Below are positions 32,268 to 45,044 of a DNA stretch of 64,000 nt, piece by piece. Both the position numbers and the translations under genes were made by a program. Below the pieces are notes generated by a model. That model ran no database searches. It was not told where the DNA came from and saw only the letters and a list, made by a program, of their open reading frames with translations. Positions within the stretch are counted from its first letter, which is position 1. Each line of letters starts with the position of its first letter. Origin of the DNA: Selaginella moellendorffii (lineage: Eukaryota; Streptophyta; Lycopodiopsida; Selaginellales; Selaginellaceae); assembly GCF_000143415.4 (NCBI RefSeq), contig NW_003314379.1, positions 127,851 to 191,850 on the forward strand. The letters are read 5' to 3'.

Positions 32268-33895
32268 TGTGAGACACAAAATCCCTAGGCCCCAAAGTGG
32301 AGATAGAAGGGTGCCACGTGGTAGTGGCCGAAGCGAAAACCAAACGACCGTAACACGTTTGGACTAAAAGCTCCGACTTGAAAGATTGAGAGCGGGAGTG
32401 AAACTCCCAACAAAGTGCTCGAGGAATGAGCACGAAGCGAGCCATAAGCGAAGCTCCAAAAAGGGACCCGAGATGGAGTCCGAGATGGACCCGAAGTGAA
32501 GTCCGATATGGAGTCCGAGATGGACCCGAAATGGAGTCCGATATGGAGTCCGAGATGGAGTCCAAAATGGAGTCCGATATGGAGTCTGAGATGGAGTTCG
32601 ATATGGAGTCCGAGATGGAGTCCGAGATGGACCGAGATGGAGTCCGAGATGGACTCGAGATGGAGTCCGAGATGGACCCGAGGTGGAGTCCGAGATGGAC
32701 CCGAGGTGGAGTCCGAGATGGACCCGAGGTGGAGTCTGAGATGGACCCGAGGTGGAGTCCGAGATGGAGTCCGAGATGGAACCGAGACCGGGACCAGGAC
32801 CGGGACCGAGACTGAGACCGAGACCGAGTCCGAGTCCGAATCCGGGACCGAGACCGAGTCCGAGTCCGAATACTAATACAAGCAGTTGGGTGAAAGCCCA
32901 AAGCGATCGTCCCCCAGGGGGGGGGGGGGGCTGCAGGGGGTTCCAAAAGTATAGTAGGGAGAGTGTGGGGGTTGGAGCCCAGTGGAGCCAGTTTCACCAG
33001 GAAAGACTAGTTTGGCCCAGGCAAGCCAGACCCAGTGTTAGGTGATGAGTTGACCACTAGGAAGTCTAAGACTAGAGTGAACACGGACCGACAAGCTGGG
33101 TAGCTTGGTGAAGTGTTCAAGAGCCGGCTCTAGTTCCCCCGGGAGATCGACTGGCCGATGCTCCCAGTCCAAATGTGGGTGGCACTACCTACTTGGATAC
33201 CAAGCGTGGCTCAACGGAACCTCGCTCTAAGCCCATGGCTAGAGCACCCAAGGGCGGAAGGCAGGGAGAGTACCCAGGTGGCTCACGTAAGGCCACGATG
33301 TTCCAAAATGTTGTTCCAAAGGCCCAGATTGTGGAAAGGAAGAGGAGCAGTCCTCTGGGGCAGTGACCAAGGACGCAGTCGTGTGGTGAGGAAGTCCCAG
33401 AGGACTGTGGGACTTAGTGGTCGGGCCTGTGGGCCTCGATCTAGTGGCAGTGTTGACAAACATGGCCAAGGGTAGAAAGGGACTTAGTGGGGACTGACAG
33501 AGGGATATTGGGGAAGGCCATTCCCTTTGTCGGTGGGCATCCTAAGGATGCTAAGGAGTGGATCTAAGATGACCACTCACGAATGGTTTGCCTAGTCTTG
33601 GAGAGCCAAGACTGTGATGCAAGTGGTATTGGACTACTAGTGTGGCAAAGGTGATTGGGCATGGCCTTAGCGTAACAAGCTGCCATGTCGGTGGTACCTT
33701 TGAGTGTCGGTCATGGGATCGGACATGTGGAGCACTTGGACCAAATGCAAATGTTGAGTGGCATGGATGCCATTCTCGGGGCTAGCAAGTCCCAAGTCCT
33801 GAATTGGACTTATGGAGGTTGTGAATGAGACTCCTCCAAGTGGTCGGAGGTATGGTTAAGTGACTAAAGTAGAATGGAAAATTTAGTCGCTTACA
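32268..33895 (+). repeat. 3' LTR of LARD-like element 1
   Basis: 1628 bp, near-identical to the 5' LTR; about 96 bp shorter, chiefly in the minisatellite. Ends CTTACA and is followed by CTAGT. Confidence 0.9.
32469..32875 (+). repeat. 12-bp minisatellite in the 3' LTR
   Basis: Same GAGATGGAGTCC/GACCCG family as in the 5' LTR but with fewer units; passes into 6-bp GACCGA/GAGTCC units near the end. Confidence 0.95.
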
Positions 33896-33900
33896 CTAGT

Positions 33901-34794
33901 GCTCGTGGGATTGTACCGGACCCTTGTTTCGTAGCGCAACGGGCTTGAATTCGACTCCAAATTCAGGTGCGCTACAAATTGAACTCCCGCGATATTGAGA
34001 CTAGTCCCTCAATATTCGCTAGATGATAGCTTACCGTGTCTGCCAAACACCCTCGCTATCACGGCCTTTGTGTTGGTCTCATTTCGGTCCCAAATGCTAT
34101 TTATGGAAAGTGTCTAGATTAGCTCATTTGGCATATTTACGGAATGTAGAGATCGACCTGAACACAATGGTGTTCATCCCGTGTCCAAATTCACAATCTA
34201 AGGACATTTCATATTTAGTAAGTTTCAGACTTGTCCCAAGGACTAACTCCTGGTACTAAAGGAGGCTTGGGGTGAAAGCCCAAAGCATGTGTCCTGTAAG
34301 GGGGGGGGGGGGCTGTGGGGGGTTCCAAATGTATAATAGGGATAGTGGTTGGAATGCATGTCCGACCACTTGAGACATTAATTTGGCTCCTGCTGGGCTG
34401 TGTTGTTCCTTGTTCTGCGTCCGGCTTGGGTCTAAGCCCAAGCTCCATGCTGCTCTAGTCGGTGGAGTACCCTCCTTCTCGCATTAGGCCACTGGTATGC
34501 CAAAATTGTGCCAGACTCCGTCTGACACCATTTTGCGTGCAGGTGCTGGATACGGGGAGCTGGTGCTCGTGGGATTGTACCGGACCCTCGTTTCGTAATG
34601 CAACGGGCTTGGAGTTCGGCTCCAAATTTAGGTGTGCTACATTTCTCTAGGCTCCCCTTAAGCCAACTGGAAAAGGGGCAATTGCTTGATGAAAAAGCCC
34701 TTAGTGGCTATTTTATCCCTATTTATCCCCCAAGGTTCCAAGGATCCACGGTGACAATATATCCAAATCTCATCCCATGATCACATGTGCTACA
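33901..34794 (-). repeat. LTR fragments of a related family (Z), with the empty-site paralogue
   Basis: 33901-33990 and 34560-34640 are copies of one LTR segment (GCTCGTGGGATTGTACCGG). 34023-34260 is an inverted copy of the Y LTR segment at 20040-20320. 34264-34345 resembles the poly-G part of the LARD LTR. The right end TGCTACA (34794) is followed by a PPT-like tract on the minus strand (34795-34810), indicating minus orientation. Confidence 0.5.
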
Positions 34795-35411
34795 CTCACC
34801 CCCCCTTTAGAGATGTCAATGTTCTCATTGACTATTGATTAACAACCCCTACTGAGCCAATGTTCTCATTGACTATTGACTAACAACCCCTACTGAGCCA
34901 AGGGGAACTAGTACTTCCATTTTCACACTCAATCTACCAATCCTTCCATTGTGTAAATTAGCTATTCCATGTGAGGCAACTAGTCATCCACCTGTACCGC
35001 AGTCCCACGGTGGATACCTTCATCTAGGATACTCCTCAAGAGGAAGAACGTACGTATGGATGCCCAATACAATTTAGGGGTAGGAATATACCTTGCTCAA
35101 GGGTATATTATATTTTAAGTAGCCACTAATCAATGGGAATCGAACCCGTGCCATTTGGTATCAAAGGATGAGTCTCGGCGAGTACTATCCAATGAGATTG
35201 GGCAACTAGTCTCATTGCATACGCAGAGATGAAAACGATGATCCGAGTGGGTACATGTTTGGGTGCAAAAGGCTTCGCAATTGGTTCCTTGGGTATGGAT
35301 ATTATTACCTTGTTGTACCTTGTGATGTGAGTTTGCTCTTGGGCTCATAGGATGGATTTGAGATGTTCCGTTCACACGAGTTTGAGCTTGGGCTTGTGAG
35401 TGAGGCACATT
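34795..35411. other. Repeat-derived noncoding stretch
   Basis: Contains a 2 x ~40-bp tandem duplication at 34829-34902 (core TGTTCTCATTGACTATTGA). No coding pattern. Confidence 0.5.
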
Positions 35412-36120
35412 AGCAACTCGAGGTTACACTTTGAGTTGGCAGGATTAATGTTAGCCTATCGGTGGTTCCATGAGTTGTTCCATGTACCAAGGGTGAAAGT
35501 AAACCTTCCCTGGGTTTGCTATGAGTTGCAAATAGACTGGTCCGTAGCTGTTTAGCACGGCACTAGTGGATCCTTCCTAGGCATGTTTATAAGTGGATCA
35601 ATCAAGACTGTAGGGATGAGTCTATTAATTTCAAGTAATTGATGCCGTGCTCTCTCATAAACTTTTCTTGGATTGGACTGAAGGCAGTGCGAAAGCAAGC
35701 TTGAGGTTTAGTCAGAGATAAGACCGAAAAGAGAGTCGTCAAGGACAAAGGATCAAACATGTAAGTCATTTTCTCTTTTTGAAGAAATGATTTGCAACGA
35801 GGTGTTAACTCATTGCTTGTGTTCACAATATGCAATCAAGAGTCCCTACCTTGATGCATCTTATAGATGATGGTCTTACAAATGGTGAGTTGTGGGATGG
35901 ATAGCAGTGAAGCACTAAACCATTTTGTCTAGGCTTGCTATTAGAAGATTTGGGTTGCAATGCTCAATTTTTTTTCTGGGTTGCAATGCTCAATTCTTTT
36001 TCGAGGAACCTTGCTATTGCTCCTTGAGTAGTTTGGTGTTGGATTAGTTTTGAGTTTGGTTGGAAAGAGAATGGCATGAGCTTGTCTGTGTTGTAAACAA
36101 AAGTTAATGGTGTTAGGTGT
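35412..36120 (+). repeat. Repeat block X, copy 2
   Basis: Direct copy of 24568-25262 with scattered differences and a duplicated 20-odd-bp stretch near 35970-36000. Confidence 0.6.
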
Positions 36121-38650
36121 TGTAAATCTCTATCAGTGGAGTGTGGCATTTATGTTGCATTTTGTCGGGTCGAGTTGACATTTGATACTCACATAAACCT
36201 TTGAAGTAATGACATGGGTGTTGCTCATGGTGTTGCTCAATTGATGATCAAGTCATTGTGATATTTATATCATATCCATGTGATAGTGAGCAATGTGTTT
36301 ACGAAGTTGCTTAGTTAAACAATGATCAACCCTAAAGTGGCTGATAGTGAAGCTAGTCTACTTGCACGAAGTAGCATTGTAGTAGCTTTGACTAGATTCT
36401 CGATGGTGGTCCATTATGCTAAGTTTAAGTTGGTTCCTTGTTTCCTTGAGGGTTTGCCCATGAGGTGTTTGGAAAAGGTTATAGCATTCACTTGCTATAG
36501 TTTGTTGGTTGATCCGTTAGCACTTGGAGTAGATTGTTGGATGGAGAAGATGTGTAGTTGAGGCATTTACATCACTAACATTTGTGTTAGTGGAAGTGGC
36601 ATTGTTATTTCAAGTGATGAGGATTTTCCTTAGAGCTTGATTTTCTGTGTCATTTTTCTTGTTAGTGTTTAGGCTTCACATTGGATCTTGAAGGTGGTTG
36701 AAAAAGAGTGTTAGTGCAATATAAATATCTGAAGATGTGGTCTTCGTGATCAAACCTTGGATGTTCACTTTGCATTTCACGGATGTCAGTGTTAGATGTC
36801 GGATATATAGGCAAAAAGACGTTCAATGCTTAAGCATATTATGGGTTTTGAGAATTTGTGTTGAGGTGAACCTATGTGAAGTTGTTAGTAGAGGGAAGTT
36901 GGTTGAGTCTTGAAAGTTTGCATTCCTGGACTGAGAGTCATTCTTTCTCTAGGATGGAAATTTTCCACAAACTTTCTTAGACTTTTCCAATAGCTAATCT
37001 ATTGATCACTTTGCTCGAAAACCATTCCGTTTTCGTAAAGCCAGTACAAACTAGTGAAGGGGGTAGAGTTAACTTTGGTTAATTTAGACCTTAGTAGGTA
37101 GTTTGTATGATGCGGCCCGAAAGGGATACTGACTTTTGGGGCTAAGGCAATTGAGTTGGATAGAGTCTGGAGTTAGTGTAAAAAAGTGGCCGTTGTGCTT
37201 TTCTAAGAAGGGTGACCGTTGTGCCTTTTTTCTGTAGCATTGTGCTTAGTGGCAGATTGCACCTTGCATTTCATTAGACTCTATGAGAGTAGTGAACTCT
37301 CACTGATCTTGACTTAGTCTTGGTGGCCCTACTCCTTGGCTGAGGATGGTGATGTCCAACTTAATTGTTTGAGGTTAAGATGTTGGTACCCGTACTATAG
37401 CTTTGTCTATGAGGAGGTTGTGTACTGATATGAGTTCATCTCATGGTCTTCACTTTAGTTTCGACTAAGTGTTAATTATGCATAGCTAGCCTCTTCAAGG
37501 CATGCTCAGAGCTATTGACTAAATGTGTCAGTGAGTTTGTCGCGGTTGAGTTGGATTCGAGTGGTCATTTAGTTCGTGCTTGTCCATGAACCTTTATCTC
37601 GCTGGACAAGTATATGACTCGATGACAAGAGTTTAGTGTTGGGTCTTGTGAAGGCAAGTTGAAGAGTGATTGTTGGTTGCTTTGCAACTAGTGATTACCT
37701 GTAAACTTAGTTGAGGACTGTTGACACTTGTTTCACTCGATGAAGATTTATCAGTGATGGGCTTGCTTTATCAATGGTGTTGCGGAGAATCGTGTCGTTA
37801 GACTTACATGGGTTTTCCATGTTGATATATCGACTTTGCCTCTATCGATATCATTTGGTTGCGTTTAGTTCATAGTGTTAGATTTCATTGAGTCTTGGTC
37901 GTGGTGAATCACTTCTTGATGAAGTATTATCTGTAGCTGAGTATTGTTGGAGGATTAGTCTCGGATACTAAGTATAGTATCTTCGACTTTGGTTAGCTTG
38001 GTTGCTAAAGAGTTTTGAGTAGTGACTCACACTTGCTTTCTTTTAGCTTTGTTCTGGTATTGATGGCATTGAAGTGATGCCTTGTCATTGACATTGTTAA
38101 TGTTGAGATTTCAGTGTAATGAGATATCTCTCCAAAAGATTGATGTCGAGTTTTCATTAATCTCGATGAAGATAGTGCTGATGATTTGGCTATGGCTTTG
38201 TGTTATTGGCACTCATGCATTTGCTAGTTAGCAACTTTATTAACATTCAAATGAACTGAGTGGCAAGTTTGAGTTAGTTGTGTTCTAGACGAGATTGTTT
38301 AGTAGAGGTTAAGCTTTGAGTTTTTCCTTGAAAAATGATTTTAGTCATAGACTATGCTAACTCTACAAGCGGAAGAGTTAGTGATTGATATTGAAGATGT
38401 TTGAATCCTTCTTGGATTTGAGTTAGAATATGTCAATCATTGATGATTCTTCTTGTGCTTGTTATGAAGTGAGTTACGTCTTGCTATAGATGGATTCATG
38501 GAGGATTGTTTGGTGATCACTTGTTAAGCATAGCTTTGTTATGCTTAGCTTTTGGATTGATGCAGACATGCTCTTCATTAGCTTTGGCATTATGAAGTTT
38601 AACTTATGGATGTGTTGAGGAGGATATTGTGGGTTACCCCATGATTTCTT
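36121..38650. repeat. Inverted arm 2, left part
   Basis: G+T-rich, inverted counterpart of about 24565 down to 22060. It breaks at 38650 where LARD-like element 2 is inserted and resumes at 45045. No coding content. Confidence 0.6.
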
Positions 38651-39280
38651 TGTAAGCGACTAATTTTTCCATTCTACTTTAGTCACTTAACCGCACCTCC
38701 GACCACTTAGAGGAGTCTCATTCACAACCTCCATAAGTCCCTCTCAGCACTTGGGGCTTGCTAGCCCCGAGAATGGCATCCATGCCACTCAACCTTTACA
38801 CTTGGTCCAAGTGCTCCATGTGTTCGGTCCGATGACCGACACCCCAAGGCACCACCAACATACCAGCCCGTTACACTAGGCTATGCCCAATCACCTTGGT
38901 CACATCGGTGGTCTAACACCACCTGTATTGCAATCCCGTCTCTCCAAGACTGGGCCATCCGTCCATGAGTGGTCATCCCAGATCCACTCCTTAGCATCCT
39001 TCGGATGCCCACAGACATGGGGAATAGCCTTCCCCAACATCTCTTTTTTGGTCCCCACCAAGTCCCTCTCTGTCCTTGGCCGTGTTTTTGGAGCCTCGCT
39101 TATTGCTCGCTTCGTGCTCGTTCCTCAAGCACTTCGTTGGGAGTTCCACTCCCACTCTCGACCTTTTCAAGTCGGAGCTTTTAGTCCAAACATGTTACGC
39201 TCGTTTGGTTTTCACTTCGGCCACTACCATGTGGCACCCTTTCGGCTCCACTTTGGGGCCTAGGGATTTTGTGTCTCACA
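38651..39280 (-). repeat. 3' LTR of element 2, internally deleted
   Basis: 630 bp against about 1.7 kb for the other LTRs. It jumps from GGCCGTGTTT to GAGCCTCGCTTATTG near 39088, losing the minisatellite and poly-G part. Confidence 0.8.
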
Positions 39281-40744
39281 ACTCCACCACCCATAGACGA
39301 AGTTCGATATCCTCATCGAACGATAAACTATTTTATAAAGTAATACTAGCTTGTATTACACTTTCCATCCTTGGCACCTCGCCAATATTCGTCAATGGTT
39401 TCACCGAAGGCTCACCATGACTTGTTCACCCTTTAAAGAGCATAGTCTCTCCAACTTAGAGACTCATTCGACCACTTGTGGTGGTCCTCTCCTTTTATTG
39501 GTTGAGTTCTTGTTAAACATGTTAGAGACATCTTTTCTAACTCAATCCCACTACTCATTCTCGAGTAGTCTCAATTTCCACCGATATAACCCTTGCACTT
39601 TGGAATTTTTAATTCTGACTTCTCGAAGTCAATTTCCTGGGTGTCTTTGACACCTTGCATTGCACATATTGTGCAACTCCACTTCCCCATCCTAGGAAGT
39701 CCTCTACTCGAGGGCAACATCATCCTCTCTTCAACTTCGTGCCACCTTTGGCACTAAGTTCTGGTTATCAGAATTTGTGCTAGGGTTGTCCATGGCTCTA
39801 TCTTTTGGCTACTTTGCCGCTCCCTCACTTGGAGCTTTCACTTCGCCACATTGGAGCACTTAGGAATCCATCCTTGGAAGTCCACTTCCTTTCCACAAGC
39901 CGTTAGCATCAAACACATTAGTGTTCCTTGGCTAACTTTGCCATTTGGATCCCTTCCATTAAATTCCATAGCCCAAACTTAGCCACTAGTCCTTTGCTTC
40001 TATCCTTGATTGTTGCACCCAGCAACATAGGATCGCTACCTCCATTTTCGAGGTATCCCTTTGGTTCCATAGCAAAGATTCTTCTTTGCCAAGTCCGGAA
40101 GATGTTCACCCCTAGTACGTCTCTTTAGCATCTTCTGCTATGGGCTCTATCCACGGCCCAACTTTGTGACCTTCCTATGGGTCTCTTAGAGAAACTACTT
40201 CCCTCGGACTCACTATGCCATTGCACGGACACAATTTATTTCCCTTAGGTGCTCTTCCCACTTGGTCATCATGACCAAGCCACACCATCTTAAACAGTTC
40301 AATTCAACATTTTGAACCAGGAACTTTATTCCTTAGCCAACTAAGGACCTTGTCCTTATTTGGCCATAAGATCACCCAGTGATCTCACCTTGGCACCTTA
40401 ACAGAGTTGCCAAGAGGTACTTGGTCTTCTAAACCTTCAAGTTGTTAACCATAACCCCAGGGGCATCCCCCACACTTGGCGGTGCACCCAAGCCAACCCT
40501 TACGGCCAAGGGTTCATAGCAACTGAGATTAAGTGTCCCCATCTCACTCACCACGTCCTTGGTGCCATTTGCACCAAAACGTTCAAGTTAGATATGCCGA
40601 GGTTTCACACTAAGAAATCTAACTGTGCATCACGACTCCGAGGCATCCCTCGCTTGGCGGTGTGCCCAAACCAGTCTCCCCATTGAGAGTCCATGACCAC
40701 CGAAATATGAGTGTCCTCATATTCCAAACCATCACCACGCCTTA

Positions 40745-40862
40745 GTGAGTTGGGACTCGAACCCAAGCACTAGAGGGTCGGGACTCGAACCCAACCTCCG
40801 TATATGCATCTACGGATGGCATCACCTAGGATGCCTGGCGTGACTCCCCACGCCGGTGCACC
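40745..40862 (-). ncRNA. Hairpin array in LARD-like element 2
   Basis: Minus-strand counterpart of 30551-30663. The same five stems are present; the second stem is extended to GGCATC/GATGCC, the T-arm-like stem keeps pairing through a G-U, and changes fall mostly in loops. Role unknown. Confidence 0.45.
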
Positions 40863-43332
40863 AACTTTCATTTAAAGTGCGTTACAGATCACAACTTAGG
40901 AACCTAGTTCCTCCACACTGCCAAGTCTTCTCACTTGACAAGTTTGTGATCATGCATGGACTCCTCCATGCTTGGCCCCATGGGCCACCCCTTTGAAATT
41001 GGCTCCTTCAACTAGGGTATTCGTTCCCCCAACTTGCCAATCTCACTTAGCAAATTATCTGGCCACCGTAATATGGTTCATGCATAAGTGTGAAAGTCCT
41101 CAATCATTGACTTTCGTTCAAAGCCCTCTCTTTGAACACTCGGGAACTACTTCCCCAACTTTAATAAGCTCGCATCATGGCAAGCTTCAAGACCACGCTT
41201 CTGCTGCACCACTCTGATTTCACGCGTTCTATGAACCATTTACACTTGGCTTTCTAGGTATCTAGCTATTTAGAATTGTCTTTGGGAACCTTTCGAAGGA
41301 ACTCTGTCCCTTTAGCTTGCTAAGGCCTCTCCTTTCGCAAGCTTTCCAATTGCCATATAGTCTAACATGGACAATCCTATGTTTTTGACTCTCCATGGCA
41401 TCCTAGTAACAATATACTTGAGTGCCCACTTGATTCTCCACTCCTAACTTGTATAACCACCTTTGGTCATGCCTGTCAATTCCTATGGTTCGGTTCTATC
41501 CCTTTACTACTTGCCTTTTGGCCTCATACATTTCCTTCGGTCATTCTCCTCCAGACTAGGAAGATAGCTTTGCACTTTCTACCATGCTTTGGCAAGTATT
41601 CATAGGGATGAACCTACTTGACAGCCTAGGAGTGGTTCCTCAATCCGGGTTTGCTCATTTTGTAATCCCATACCCTAGGATTATCGTTGCTACTTATGAG
41701 CCTTTATATGCCCATCCATAGCCTTGCCAAAATCCCCTTTTGGCTTTGTCCAATTCGAGTAGATGGACTTCTCCCATCTCCGCAACCTTGGACATTTGGA
41801 TAGCACCTCTTATCCATCATTCGCTAGGGACTTTATCCCTTGGGCATTGTCCATTGCCCTCACGACACCAAACAACACCTTTTGGTGTTCTAGAGTGTCT
41901 GGGTATCCCAATGATGGCCTCTCTGACAATGAACATTCCCTTTTCAACATTGACTTACTATATCGCAACATAAGCAATTTATCCTTCATAAGGGTATATC
42001 TAACTTCTTTATCCCAATAAGAAGTCTTAGGTAGTTGCCTTCTACCAGTTTAACGAATTATTTTGCACCTTTTGCTTAGTTGCCTCATAGTTGTCAAGTC
42101 CTACAACTCATTGCTAGTGCTTCCACACCTCCATCATTATCTGGGTCACCACACTCTAACCGCATACCTTCTAGCTTAGGATATGCCATTCCCATTTCCA
42201 TTGGGATTCCTTTGGACGGGGTTCTCATGAACCCGCCAACTTGACCTCAAGGCAGCACGCCTTGGCACCTTCGGTGTCTCCACACCATCGGCTCCATGAG
42301 CCTACCTTTATGACACTTCTTACTTGTGTCTAGGTCTTTTTGCCAAGACCAATATGGTTGTCTCTTATGCCAATTATCCATTAGCATTGCACTATAGTGT
42401 TTGCACCCAAATCTGGGCCAAAGTTGTTTACTTTTGGGAACATCTTTCCTACAACTTTAGCATGGCACATTCTGCCATCAATGAGATACCTACTGTTCTC
42501 ATCCTTGGATCTTATAATCCTCCCCATACCTCATGGGGCACCATACACCTCAGTCCAAATGCTTCACCCAATCCCTTAGGGCCATTCCCTGACTCCACTT
42601 GAGTCATCCAGCATTTTAGACTTTGCTAATGTAACGACCTGCAAGGTTTTAGTCTTCGAGGTGCCAACTCGCTGGAATACAACTTCTTGTATTCAGGTCC
42701 TGCTCACAAGGACCATCTTTGCAAATGTTACTCCGACACTTGATTTGTTCTCTTGGGGCAACCTTTTGCCCCTTAGGACCACTTGTCCATGTGATGAGAA
42801 TACTAACTCATCCTCTGAGTACACCCCCAACTCCTTAGGTTGTTCCAGCATTTATTAGAGGTAGCCCCGGCTACCATTTCAAGGACTTGTGTCCTTTTCC
42901 GTATTTGACCTCCCATGGTCATCAATTCTTGTCTCAAAGTTATGAGCACCCGCCTCAACTATATGAGGGTAATCTTATGACTCCTTTATTGTTTTGGAGT
43001 CTACATCTTCCCTGTGATCCCAACTATAGTTGTTTACCACAACTACGTTAGCCCGTTTGCTGCGTCAAACGCTCATCTGGATTACATCCTCAGCTCTCTG
43101 AGGAAACCTTTATACTGTTCCCAAGATCCCAAAGTCGTTCCATTATTAGCCCTTTTTCTATCCACCACATTGTGCCCAAGTTCACGCGTGAACTTGAGTG
43201 GAGAGCCATATCCTCTCGACGTGATACTCCTCAAGGACAGGCCCATTCCTAGGACCTTCTGATGCCAACCTCAATGGTGATATACTTGAGCACCAATAAA
43301 AGTCAGACTAAGGAACAACTCCGATACCAAAT

Positions 43333-45039
43333 TGTAAGTGACTAATTTTTCCATTCTACTTTAGTCACTTAACCGCACCTCCAACCACTTGGAGGAGTCT
43401 CATTCACAACCTCCATAAGTCCCTCTCAGGACTTGGGGCTTGCTAGTCTTGAGAATGGCATCCATGCCACTCAACCTTTGCACTTGGTCCAAGTGCTCCA
43501 CGTGTCTGGTCCGATGACCGACACCCCAAGGCACCACCAACATACCAGCCCGTTACGCTAGGCCATGCCTAATCACCTTGGTCACATCGATGGTCCAACA
43601 CCACCTGCATTGCAATTCCGTCTCTCCAAGACTGGGCCATCCGTCCATGAGTGGTCATCCTAGATCCACTCCTTAGCATCCTTCGGATGCCCACAGACAT
43701 GGGGAATAACCTTCCCTAATATCTCCTTTCTGGTCCCCACCAAGTCCCTCTTTGTCCTTGGCCGTGTTCGCCAACACTGCCACTGGATCAAGGCCCACAG
43801 GCCCGACCACTAAGTCCCACGGTCCTCTGGGACTTCCTCACCGCACGATTGTATCCTTGGTCACTACACCAGAGGACTACTCCTCTTCCTTTCCACAGTC
43901 TGGGCCTTTGGGACAACATTTCGAAACACCGTGGCCTTACGCAAGCCTCATGGGTACTCTCCCCACCTTCCGCCTTTGGGTGCTCTAACCATGGGCTTAG
44001 AGCGAGGTTCCGTTGAGCCACGCCTGGTATCCAAGTAGGTAGTGCCACCCACACTTGGACTGAGAGCATCGGCCAGTCGATCTCCCGGGGGAACTAGAGC
44101 CGGCTCTTGAACACTTCACCAAGCTACCCCGCTTGTCGGTCTGTGTTCACTCTAGTCTTGGACTTCCCAGTGGGCAACTTATCACCCAACACTGGGTCTG
44201 GCTTTCTTGGGCCAAACTAGCCTTTCCTGGCCAAACTGGCTCCACTGTAGTCCTCCCCCTACTATACTTTTGGAGCTCACCAAACCCCCCAAGGTCTGGG
44301 AGACGAACGCTTTGGGCTTTCACCCTCTCAGACTCGAACTCAGACTCGGACTCGGACTCGGACTCGGACTCGGCTTGGTCTCGGCCTTAGCCTCGGTCTC
44401 GGTCTCGGTCCCGATTTCGGTCTCGGTCTCCGTCCCGGTCTCGGTCCCGGTCTCGGTCTCGACTTCGGACTCCATCTCGAGTCCATCTCGAACTCCATCT
44501 CGGGTCCATCTCGGACTCCATCTCGGGTTCACCTCGGACTCCATCTCAAGTCCATCTCGGACTCCATCTCGGACTCCATCTCAGGTCCATCTTGGACTCC
44601 ATCTCAGGTCCATCTCGGACTCCATCTCGGACTCCATCTCGGGTCCATCTCGGACTCCATCTCGGGTCCATCTCAGACTCCATCTCGGACTCCATCTCGG
44701 ACTCCATCTCAGACTCCATCTCGGGTCCATCTCAGACTCCATCTCGGACTCCATCTCGGGTCCATCTCGGACTCCATCTCGGACTCCATCTTGAGTCCAT
44801 CTCGGACTCTTCCACGTGTCATGTGTTGGTCCTTTTGGATCCCTTTTTAGAGCCTCGCTTATTGCTCGCTTCGTGCTTGTTCCTCAAACACTTCGTTGAG
44901 AGTTCCACTCCCACTCTCGACCTTTTTAAGGCGAAGCTTTTAGTCCAAACGTGTTACGCTCGTTTGGCTTTTGCTTCGGCCACTACCATATGGCACCTTT
45001 TCGGCTCCACTTTAGGGCCTAGGGATTTTGTGTCTCATA
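43333..45039 (-). repeat. 5' LTR of element 2
   Basis: 1707 bp with minisatellite; visibly more diverged from element 1 LTRs than those are from each other. The terminal CA/TG at 45039 is mutated. Confidence 0.8.
44334..44812 (-). repeat. 12-bp minisatellite, inverted copy
   Basis: Complement of the GAGATGGAGTCC arrays, preceded by GACTCG/GTCTCG 6-bp units at 44334-44460. Confidence 0.95.
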
Positions 45040-45044
45040 TTTTT

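Larger units (their letters stand above)
26349..33895 (+). mobile_element. LARD-like non-autonomous LTR retrotransposon 1
   Basis: Complete element of 7547 bp: 5' LTR 26349-28072, tRNA-iMet primer-binding site TGGTATCAGAGC at 28076-28087, internal region 28073-32267, purine-rich AGGTGGTGGAG just before the 3' LTR 32268-33895, and 5-bp target duplication. LTRs begin TGTGAGAC and end CTTACA. The 4.2-kb internal region has no recognisable gag, protease, RT or integrase; it holds hairpin-rich noncoding sequence. It must therefore have moved using proteins from another element. The two LTRs look nearly identical apart from repeat length, which suggests a fairly recent insertion. Confidence 0.85.
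38651..45039 (-). mobile_element. LARD-like non-autonomous LTR retrotransposon 2 (inverted, older)
   Basis: Minus-oriented relative of element 1. The 3' LTR is 38651-39280, internal region 39281-43332, a mutated PBS lies at 43320-43332 (TGGTATCGGAG on the minus strand) and the 5' LTR is 43333-45039. Flanks TTCTT (38646-38650) and TTTTT (45040-45044) are a degraded target duplication. The flanking arm sequence reads straight across (GATTTCTT | TTTAGCATTG), as confirmed by the uninterrupted copy near 22060. No gag or pol. Confidence 0.8.

Noticed and set aside
35130-35170. tRNA fragment suggested by GGGTTCGATTCCC on the minus strand
   Set aside because: The T-stem pairs only three bases and no other tRNA arms are present.
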